A stretch of 44,302 bases of DNA from positions 1-44,302 of IMG/VR virus record IMGVR_UViG_3300038361_000172; one strand, 5' to 3'. The position numbers were made by a program, and so were the translations under genes. The notes below the pieces were generated by a model that did not search any database, was not told the origin of the DNA, and saw only the letters and a list, made by a program, of their open reading frames with translations. This stretch comes from a virus. How positions within the stretch are numbered: position 1 is the stretch's first letter; each line of letters begins with the position of its first letter. Of the stretch, positions 1-7,800 are shown one piece after another.

Positions 1-17
1 TCAGTAAGCTTTCCCAT
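1..17 (-). CDS. 5' end of junction-spanning small coiled-coil gene
   Basis: This is the start of a gene that continues at 44302. The ATG is the complement of 15-17, preceded on the minus strand by GGGGGA with four bases between (a good ribosome binding site). The first codons read MGKLTE, and the frame runs unbroken through the 14-bp terminal overlap into 44159-44302. The continuous frame is the best evidence that the two window ends join. It would be the first gene of the long minus-strand early operon, driven from the control region at 18-167. Confidence 0.75.
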
Positions 18-65
18 TAGTCCCCCTGTTTTTAGTTGACAAATTCTCTTTTCATTATTAAATTA

Positions 66-87
66 ACTAAATCTAAACTAAATCTAA
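66..87. repeat. Two tandem copies of an 11-bp repeat in the control region
   Basis: ACTAAATCTAA occurs twice in direct tandem (66-76 and 77-87), followed by a partial AC. It lies downstream of the plus-strand TTGACA box at 36-41 and just ahead of the first palindromic operator candidate. It could be an additional regulator-binding array or a small iteron pair. The function is not visible from sequence. Confidence 0.6.
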
Positions 88-92
88 ACCGA

Positions 93-119
93 AAATTATT
101 CATAAAGAATAAATGTCAA
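93..119 (-). promoter_or_regulatory. Candidate minus-strand early promoter
   Basis: On the minus strand a perfect TTGACA (119-114) is followed 15 bp later by TAATTT (98-93). The spacing is slightly short and the -10 weak, so this is tentative. The position fits: it points at the start of the early operon at 17, its -35 lies between the two operator-like palindromes, and its -10 overlaps the first of them (97-111), so a bound repressor would occlude it. Confidence 0.4.
97..111. promoter_or_regulatory. Operator candidate O1
   Basis: Inverted repeat TATTC-N5-GAATA (97-101 and 107-111). The same arms with the same 5-bp spacer recur at 128-142, and the two centres are 31 bp apart, about three helical turns. 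This is what a dimeric XRE/HTH repressor operator pair usually looks like. Confidence 0.55.
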
Positions 120-127
120 ATGATATT

Positions 128-142
128 TATTCAGGTTGAATA
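128..142. promoter_or_regulatory. Operator candidate O2
   Basis: Second copy of TATTC-N5-GAATA, with spacer AGGTT instead of ATAAA. It lies 26 bp before the GTG start of the first XRE gene, so binding here could autoregulate that gene while O1 controls the opposing early promoter. Confidence 0.55.
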
Positions 143-167
143 TTTACTGTTTAAAAAGGATGGGTAA

Positions 168-572
168 GTGGAAGAAAATGAAAGACTTAAAAAAGTTAGA
201 TATTTTTTTAAAAATTCAGGTCAAATCAAAACCCAAATTAAATTTGCGGCAAGTATAGGGATAAATCAGAGTTCGTTATCAAGTTTTGAAAAAAACAGAA
301 AAATATCCCGCCAAACAAAACTCCTGCTTACAGTTATTCACAACGTAAATATTCATTGGCTCGAAACAGGAGAAGGCAATATGTTTGCCGAAAAACAATC
401 TGCTGCCGAATACCTGCATGATCAGATTGCTTTAAACGGTGATAGGTGTTATAACTTCTTTACGCAAATCAAAGAGATAAAGGATGTTGCAGTCCTCGAA
501 AAAATAAACATCTATCTCGAAATCATTTTTAATTCGATCGACAACATCATCAAATGTCATTTGTTCATTTAA
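168..572 (+). CDS. XRE-family helix-turn-helix regulator 1 (repressor candidate)
   Basis: 134 aa. The start is GTG, chosen because AAAAAGGA lies 7 bp upstream and the frame from the nearby ATG at 160 closes soon. Residues about 17-62 form an XRE-type HTH: a Q-F-A-A-S-I-G-I recognition region, an NQSSLSSFEKNRK helix, then the NIHWLETGEGNMF signature often seen after the HTH in phage repressors. The remaining ~65 residues are probably for oligomerisation. No peptidase-type C-terminus (CI/LexA-like) is visible, so induction would not be by self-cleavage. It is the gene nearest the twin operators and the best candidate for the switch repressor. HTH confidence is high, exact role moderate. Confidence 0.8.
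   Translation: MEENERLKKVRYFFKNSGQIKTQIKFAASIGINQSSLSSFEKNRKISRQTKLLLTVIHNVNIHWLETGEGNMFAEKQSAAEYLHDQIALNGDRCYNFFTQIKEIKDVAVLEKINIYLEIIFNSIDNIIKCHLFI
551..563. promoter_or_regulatory. Perfect 13-bp palindrome at end of regulator 1
   Basis: CAAATG-T-CATTTG is perfectly palindromic. It lies in the last codons of the first XRE gene, 50 bp ahead of the second one. It could be an operator for the second regulator. The central TG-T-CA core also occurs in the GTTG-T-CAAC palindromes at 1830 and 28540. Confidence 0.35.
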
Positions 573-612
573 TATGTTAAATTATGCTTATTTATAAGTC
601 TAAAGGAGTAAT

Positions 613-999
613 ATGAGTATCGCACTTCGTTTCAAAGAATTCAGATCCAAGCTGAACCTATCCCAAAAAAAGCTGGCGGAATCCTTAAACATCCGTCAAT
701 CATCCATCGGTGCTATAGAAAAAGGAAAGTCCAAACCATCCTTGCAAACTCTCCAAAATCTGCTCACCACTCACCACCTTAATGCAAATTGGCTCCTTTC
801 AGGTCAAGGTCCCATGCTCACCACCCAATTCTCCACCCAAAAAATGTTCTCCCCGGAAGATATTAAAATTATGGTACTCAATAATTTCTCTTTTTTGAAT
901 ATCCTTTCCAAAACAAACAAAAAACTCGTTGACGAACTTTTCGAAGATGTCAAAAACAACAAAGAAATGTTAGAAAAACTAACAACAAAGGAGAAATAA
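613..999 (+). CDS. XRE-family helix-turn-helix regulator 2
   Basis: 128 aa with ATG start and AAAGGAG SD 5 bp upstream. Residues 4-60 are a canonical XRE HTH (FRSKLNLSQKKLAESLNI, then SSIGAIEKGKSKPS), followed by the NANWLLSGQGPML motif shared with regulator 1, so the two are distant paralogues. The C-terminal ~50 residues are charged and probably helical. The 3' end overlaps the next gene (TAATG). Two tandem XRE genes of this type commonly act as repressor and modulator or immunity pair in prophages; which is which cannot be told here. Confidence 0.8.
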   Translation: MSIALRFKEFRSKLNLSQKKLAESLNIRQSSIGAIEKGKSKPSLQTLQNLLTTHHLNANWLLSGQGPMLTTQFSTQKMFSPEDIKIMVLNNFSFLNILSKTNKKLVDELFEDVKNNKEMLEKLTTKEK

Positions 1000-1562
1000 T
1001 GGGTTTTGCCAATTTAATATTCGATCTTATCTTCCGCTGCATCACTTTACCGTTCCTCTTCATCTTTTGGATAGTAAAAAAAATAACCCGCAAAAAAACC
1101 GTAAGCCTCTTCTTCATCCTCACCATCGCATCACTTCTCTTCAGTTTAGAAGGCTTCGCCAAATACAAAATAGGAATGCCTTATCAAGAAGCTGCAGCTG
1201 TTTATCAAGATGATGCAATATTCGGGAAAAGTGCATTGTATAAAAGTAGCCAATTCTATAATGAAGAATGCTCTATCTTCGCCTGGTTCGATAATGATAT
1301 TTCCGAATATTCTCCCACTATCCCAAAAATAAACAAAATTATACTCCAATCAAAAGTCAAATTCAAAAAAACAGACCCATATCTCATATATTTCTTCTCA
1401 TTAGCAAAAAAACATTTCACCAAAATTCACGGAAAACCCGATATCAGCACAGAAGATATACACACATGGTTCTTAGAAGAAGATAAAATTTTAAAGTTAG
1501 AATTTAAAAAAGAAACAGAAGGACCTTATACAGAATATCAAGTTGTAGTATCTCTCAAATAA
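999..1562 (+). CDS. Membrane-anchored hypothetical protein cotranscribed with the repressors
   Basis: 187 aa. The start overlaps the regulator 2 stop (TAATG), so it is translationally coupled. There are two N-terminal hydrophobic stretches (residues about 3-24 and 34-50) separated by KKITRKK, giving a membrane hairpin or signal anchor. The ~130-residue C-terminal domain is soluble and rich in aromatic and charged residues. I do not recognise the family. It is transcribed with the repressors and therefore probably expressed in the lysogen, so a lysogenic-conversion or superinfection-exclusion role is reasonable but unproven. A hairpin terminator follows immediately. Confidence 0.6.
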   Translation: MGFANLIFDLIFRCITLPFLFIFWIVKKITRKKTVSLFFILTIASLLFSLEGFAKYKIGMPYQEAAAVYQDDAIFGKSALYKSSQFYNEECSIFAWFDNDISEYSPTIPKINKIILQSKVKFKKTDPYLIYFFSLAKKHFTKIHGKPDISTEDIHTWFLEEDKILKLEFKKETEGPYTEYQVVVSLK

Positions 1563-1580
1563 TCCCCAATCCACACTCAC

Positions 1581-1614
1581 AAAAAAAAAGCCGGAGCTTC
1601 CCACTCCGGCTTTT
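1581..1614. terminator. Bidirectional intrinsic terminator
   Basis: An 8-bp stem AGCCGGAG/CTCCGGCT (1589-1596 with 1604-1611) closes a 7-nt loop. It is flanked by nine A on the left and four T on the right. It therefore works as a weak plus-strand terminator for the repressor operon and a strong minus-strand terminator (U9) for transcription arriving from the giant late gene. Confidence 0.85.
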
Positions 1615-1802
1615 ATGTAACGGTTATGTAACTGCTATCCGAATTCCGTATCAAAAGGTCCACTTTCGATATAGTGTCTCAATCTGAAAATTTGCGGATC
1701 ATGTAAATACACCGATTTTTCTCATAAATCCCCCTCTTCTTTTTGGCTTGCGTAAACAAGCGTTCTCATTCATCAACCTGTCTCTTCTCTCTAAATTCAT
1801 AA
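1615..1802 (-). other. Non-coding gap, possible small RNA or broken mini-gene
   Basis: There is no intact gene between the terminator and the end of the giant gene. On the minus strand an ATG at 1725 sits behind a GAGGGGG ribosome binding site but closes after 8 codons. Dropping one base from the A5 run at 1720-1716 would instead give about 29 residues ending ..IESGPFDTEFG at 1634. The gap lies between a promoter-like repeat element (1803-1838) and a minus-strand terminator, so a roughly 220-nt transcript is also possible. Confidence 0.3.
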
Positions 1803-1838
1803 ATAGACACTATTTATATAAATAATAGTTGTCAACTA
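1803..1838. repeat. 36-bp direct repeat, left copy
   Basis: It begins ATAGACA and ends in TAGTTGTCAACT. It matches 28512-28547 at 31 of 36 positions in the same orientation with no gaps. The right part is the core of a longer palindrome (11-bp arms around T1832, 1821-1843). On the minus strand it contains TTGACA (1835-1830). It touches the stop codon of the giant late gene (1839-1841). Confidence 0.7.
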
Positions 1839-4800
1839 TTATTTCTCCGGCAATTCTTCACCAACCAAATACTTCTTGTACAAGTTGTCATTCACAAATC
1901 CACCAATCTTGGCTATTTGCAGCACTTCTTCAAACGCTCCGGGTTCAAGCATAGTCTGCATCTTCTTCAGCTTCGCATCCTTCTCAGCATTCGTTTTCGC
2001 ATACACCAGCCCATTCACATACGGGTTCCGCTTCTTACTTATTATATTTTTGGAATATGTCCGGAAGAACTGCATAGGATCAAATTCTGCCCCCGTAGCT
2101 TCTGCTGCTGTCCGCAAATTCTCAAACACAGTGGAATAATCTAACATTAGCCCTTTATCTTCAGCTGTCTCATAATATTTATCCACAAAGTCATTCATAA
2201 ATTCTTTCTTTTCCAGCAATTTCTTCGCATTCTCTTTTATCGCACCTTCAGCCGCCGCATTCAATTCCTCACTTATCCCGAAATCACTGATCTTCACCAA
2301 TCGATTTATCACCGGTGTAAACTTCAATGCTTTTTCAAGTTTGGTCCTGTTCGTCAGATCAAATCCCTGGCGCATCCCAAATTGTTCCAAAGTCCATATC
2401 AGCATCGGGCGCGTTTTATCCCATCCGCCCGCTTCCCATTCGGTATCTGTACCTATAGTCCTGTCACGGAAATCATCAGTCTGCTGTTTACCCAATCCCA
2501 TACCAACCCACTTGCTCACAATCTGTATAGCAGGAGAAAGTGTCGGAAATTGCCCCGCAGAATAATCCGCAATATCGGTGAAACTCTTTAATAAATCAGT
2601 ATCTTGCCCTGCATTCAACCCTTTCCACACAGCCCCGCCCATAAAACGAAAAGTCTCATGTTCCGGAAGTCGCACATACATACATCGCCCTGCGTTTCTG
2701 CCTATCGGAATGCAAGTATAATTAGTCTTGTCATACTCACTTATCATTGCATAGTTTTCCTGCATTTCTTTAGCCCATTGTTGTTTCTCTTCATCATCCG
2801 GAAAAGCAGTTTTCATAAATTTCGGAACCGCTCCGCTGGCCAGTAACCACATTATCACTTTTGGAAGCACAGTCTTTCGGAACAGCTTTCTGCGGAAACC
2901 TGCCCGTGTCCGTGTATCGGTCATTGCAGCTTTAAAATCCTCTATCCAACCCTGTATCATTATATTACTAAACAAAAGTATATTATTGGATGCAGGAGAA
3001 TACTCTCCACCACGCATATAAGGTGGAGTTCCCACCCGGTTCCGGATAAATGCACTCAAATCTCGCATATCCTTAAACAATTTATCGTCACCTTGCTCAT
3101 TCTTCAGAAAATCATAAGAAGCTATCTTACTCAAACTCTCCATCACATCACCAAAGTGGCGGATCTGCTCCAGCATAAATATTGTCGGTTTCAATAATGG
3201 GTTACATTTCCGTTGCAAGTTTATTACATCAAATCTGCTCAAAATCTTCTCATTCTCATCCAATTTATCAAAACCTTTCTCAGTCAATCCCAATAGATAA
3301 TCACTGAAATTGTAAAACAGCATTCTTGCTTCTTCCATTTCCCGCACTTTCGCATCAGGTTTCCCCAAAGCTCTGTTTCTCGCATGTTTTATGTTCTTCC
3401 CGTAATAATAAAGCAGCTCATACCAGCTTATATTTTTGCCTTTAAAACTCAGTGCGCTGTGCGTCCTGCTGAAGTCACGAATCGGGTTAAATGCAATTTG
3501 GAATCCTACATTAAAAGTCGTATATATGCTCTTAAAAAGTCTGTTCGGTTTGCTCATAACCTTAGTCACCAAATTATTCATCAACGGCATATCCTGCACA
3601 AAACTTCTATGAATATAAGGATCCACATACATCGCTTTCAGTACTCCCCTGTCCTTCCAATACAATATCTCCGTTCCGGGTTTCCTCGCAGGTTTTATCG
3701 TCATTAGTTTGCCGTTTTTATCACTTTTGCGCACTATCCGGGCAAGTTCGTTCCCACTCTCCAATAGTATCGGCACACTTTCCTTTTTTATCCGGTTATT
3801 CTCAGTCGCTTTTATTATAGCCACACCCTTCATCAGCATCGCCGTACTTGGTTTTAAAATCTCCTGTAATGTACCAATCTGCTCTATTATCGCAGCACTC
3901 ACATTGTTTTCCAAAAAGTACTTTTGCACAAAATAAGGTGCGTAAACATAGTTCAATTCACGTTCCTTCTTCATCTTGTCCAGCATCTTATCACTTATCA
4001 AATCTTTCGCAGGTAATATTATCTCATCATACCACCATTGTTGCAATTTCTCGGTTATCTTCTCCAACTCGGCAAATTTTTCGTCACCCATCGCCTTCTT
4101 CAATGCTTTAAGCTCACCTTTAGAATAGTCCTTAGTCATTCCCAAAGGTGCTGCCACATCTTTCCGGTTGGTTATATTGCGCTTTGCATACAGCATTGTA
4201 TCAAGGTCTTTTTCAGGAATATCCGCAGTTCTCAGCATTTCTCGTATTTCTTGGAATCCTTCCAATTTATGTTTCACACTCATATCTATGAAGTTACGCT
4301 CATCAAGCAGTGTAGTTATTTTATCACTGTCATTCTTTATTTTCAGCTTCTTCTCCATATCATAAAGCACATTATTACGGTTTACAACAGCAGTTTTCAG
4401 CATAAACCACACGCTCTTCTGCCGTGCTTTCAGCAAATCACGTTTAGCTTTAAACAGCGGTTCACTTTTATCCCACATCTTTTCTATATTTACATGTCTT
4501 GCCTTCAATATAGCTTCCGTAGGTCCGCTCAAAAAATCCATAAATCCAAAAAATATATCCTTGAACTCAGCTTTAGAATCCAAAAATCGGAAGAACGCAT
4601 CATAGAATTTCGGTGCTTTCGCTTCCGCCAATCCCGGATCACTGAAAAGAACACTCACAAAATCCGCGTAAAGTTCAGGAGAACTCTTCCTGTATTTTAT
4701 GTGGCTCTCACTTGCCCCTTCACCCACAGGTCGCCACTCTTTACTCAGGTTCCATAACTCTTCCCGCAGATCCTTGTTAAATATCATCTTCTCATTTATA

Positions 4801-7800
4801 GCATCCAATGCTTTTTCCAATGCCGGAATATCATATTTATGGTTCTTGCCGTTAGCTTCCGCTTTCTTTGCTCGGTATATCTTATTCATCAGCTTCTTGC
4901 GGTTACTCAGCAGTTCCCCACCTTCGCCTTCTTTGGTTATTATCTGCTTCGCAAGTCCTTTCATCCCGGTTACACGCGCCAGCAAACTTCCCTTCATCCC
5001 TTTGCGTTCCGGAAGCCAATCGATCACGTGTCCAATCTCATGTCGCAAAGTTTTCTCCGCTTGCCCGCTGCTCATTTCCTTCTCGGTAAACAAGTCTTTG
5101 TTCAATCCAATCTTCCCGCTGCCGTAAAACATCCCACGCAAAGTTGCTCGGTATTGCATTATGTTCGGATATTCCTGCAACACTTCATACACCATTTGTG
5201 TCAGTTCCGGAAGTTCTATAGGTCGCAGCTTACTGCTCTTCACAATTTTATCATCTTCCGCAAATCTGTCAGTACTCTGCCCCGCTTTCCCCGCAACCTG
5301 CTTCTTTATCATGGTCAGTTCACCGTCAGTCAATACCACATTGCCTTTTCCTGCTGCATAAATTTTCACATCAGGTCCATATATCTTTATCAGTTTATCC
5401 ACATCAGTCACGTTAAAAGATACCAAACTCTCACCATGCTTGTGTCTTGGTGCTTTGCCCACTGCCAAATCCACATTTCTATTGTCATATCGGCTTATAT
5501 TCACATCTTTCACTTGGACTTCTATCGGTATTATATGTTCTTTATTATTATCATCCCAAACAGAAAAATATTGGCTTTTCCCGTCCCGAACCATACTTAC
5601 TTTAGCATCTTTCCCCACTATAGCTTTAGCTTCCTTCAATGCTTTCTGTAGGTCTTTCTTCTTCACTTTTATCTCAGATTTCAGTGTTTCCGGATAAGCT
5701 ACTCCCAAATCTCTCTTAGACCTGTAATCCACACTCGGATCATAGGCAAACATAGTAAATCCACCTGCTTTTATCATTATTCGGTTACTATCCACTCCGG
5801 TATGTGTTTTCCCTTTATCCTGGTAAAGTTCGATTTTATCACTCTTAATTCTTTTCAAAGCCTTTATAGTATCACTTGGGATAAAAATATAGGTATCATC
5901 ACCGGTAGCTTTCGCTTTAGACATCAATCTTCTGCGTACTGCATGGGAATCTGCTCCTTCCACCAATACTTTCCCGTTCTCCACACTTACCATCGCATTC
6001 ATAAGTTCCTGATGTCCTATATCGCCCAACATCCCATCCAAAGAACTCAGTATATTCCCCAAATCTCCCGTTATTTTCATAGCACTATCTTTGAAATCGG
6101 CAGCTTTCGGCATTATCGGAAATTGTGTTTTATCCACAGCATTAGGTTCCAATGTGTCACCCACAAATTTATACATCCCATCAGCCATATCCGTATCGGT
6201 CATTAAGGTAGTTTCCAAATTTGTAGCATACATCTTCCCGTCTTCCACCATCACGTTATTCAGTATTGGCATTGTGCCTTTTACATTAGTTATACTTTTT
6301 ATTACCTTCAGATTCGCTTTCACTTCACTGCTAAGTCCTTTCTCCGGTTCGGTGTATAGTTCCCCTGTTTTTGGTTGGAAGTTCTTGCGTCTCGATAACC
6401 CGTCAGTAAATATATCCATATCTTCAACAATGGTAGGTGTGGTTTCGTTTATGGTAGAAAAATACACAAATTCACCTGCCACATCTTTAACCAGATCTTC
6501 AAAAAAATACACATTCAAACCAATTTCGTCAGTCTTGGGTTTTCTGTCTCTTATACCTTCCAGTCGCAAAGGCATCAGTAAATTACTGTTCTTTTTATTA
6601 TATTTCTTCCCCGCCGGTATGGTTTTCGTTTTCACCTTTATTGTCTTACTTACATCCTCTTCAAGATTACTTCTTGCACCGATAATATCAGCAGTATCTT
6701 CACCTTCATTAAACTTTATCATCACTTTAGAAGTCTCATCACTTACATAAGGAGCCACTTTTTTCAGCGCATCCAGCAAACTCTCTTTATCAAAGACTGT
6801 GGTTTTCTCATACACATCCGGATAAGCTTTCTCATAATTCGGGTAACGTCCTACAATGTTGTACCCGGTCACATAAGTTTCACCATCGGTAAACACAGGT
6901 TTGCTGTCTCCGCCGTAAATCTGCAATTTAGCATCATCACCCATAGCATACAAATACTCCTCCACAATCTCACCACTCAATATAAAGCTGTTATCTTCGC
7001 CTGTCGCTTTCAAATCTGTTTCATAAGTCTTTATTCGCTTGCCGTCTGTTGCAGCTATTGTCACTTTTCCATCTTTTATCTCAGTAGATATCCCGTTAAA
7101 TATAGGTCGGTTTATTTCTTTGGACGTTCCATGCAAAGCTTTCTGCAAATATCCCCGCAAGTCACCGGTTATCTCATTCACTTTGTTTTTTTTTGTCAGT
7201 TCTTTGTCAGGATCAAGTTTAGGAAATTCCTTCGCCAATCTTTTGCTTTCCACAAATTTATTCCCGCGCATTTCATACATTCCGTCAGGTAAATCAGTTG
7301 GTGTACTCACATAAATAGATAAATCAGAAGTCGTCATCCGCCCGTTCTTCACTTTGGCAGTCTGCAATATCTCCATTTCTCTGTTATTTTTCTTCGAGCT
7401 GTTTATCACATGTTTATGCACCTGCACAGGGCTTTTCTTCTTTACCACCCGCTTCTTAGGTTTAGGCTCTCCGGGTTTTATCTCCGCTTTCCCCTTACCT
7501 ACCTTTTCCTCCATCTTTGGCTTAATTGTAGGCTTTTTAGCTTCCACTATCTCATCTTGTACTGCTTTTTCGTCTTTCTTTTCAAGGCTACTATCTTTTA
7601 CTTGCCTTGTAAACGAACCATCTTCTTGGGCATCTGTCCAAATATCTGACTTAATTTCCCACAAAGCTGTATTGTCTGATTTTCCACCTAATTCTTTATA
7701 TGTTTTTAATGGTTTTAATATTCCACTATCTTCAAATTTCTTAGCCATTCCATAAAATGCTTTTGAACCACCAACGACTTGTAAGTTTTTCTTTCCTATT

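Larger units (their letters stand above)
18..167. promoter_or_regulatory. Divergent lysogeny control region
   Basis: This 150-bp gap separates the minus-strand early operon (starting at 17) from the plus-strand XRE regulator genes (starting at 168). It holds two TATTC-N5-GAATA palindromes, a TTGACA box on each strand (36-41 plus; 119-114 minus), and an 11-bp tandem repeat. The layout is that of a temperate-phage genetic switch with the repressor gene adjacent. Promoter positions are inferred from boxes only. Confidence 0.6.
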
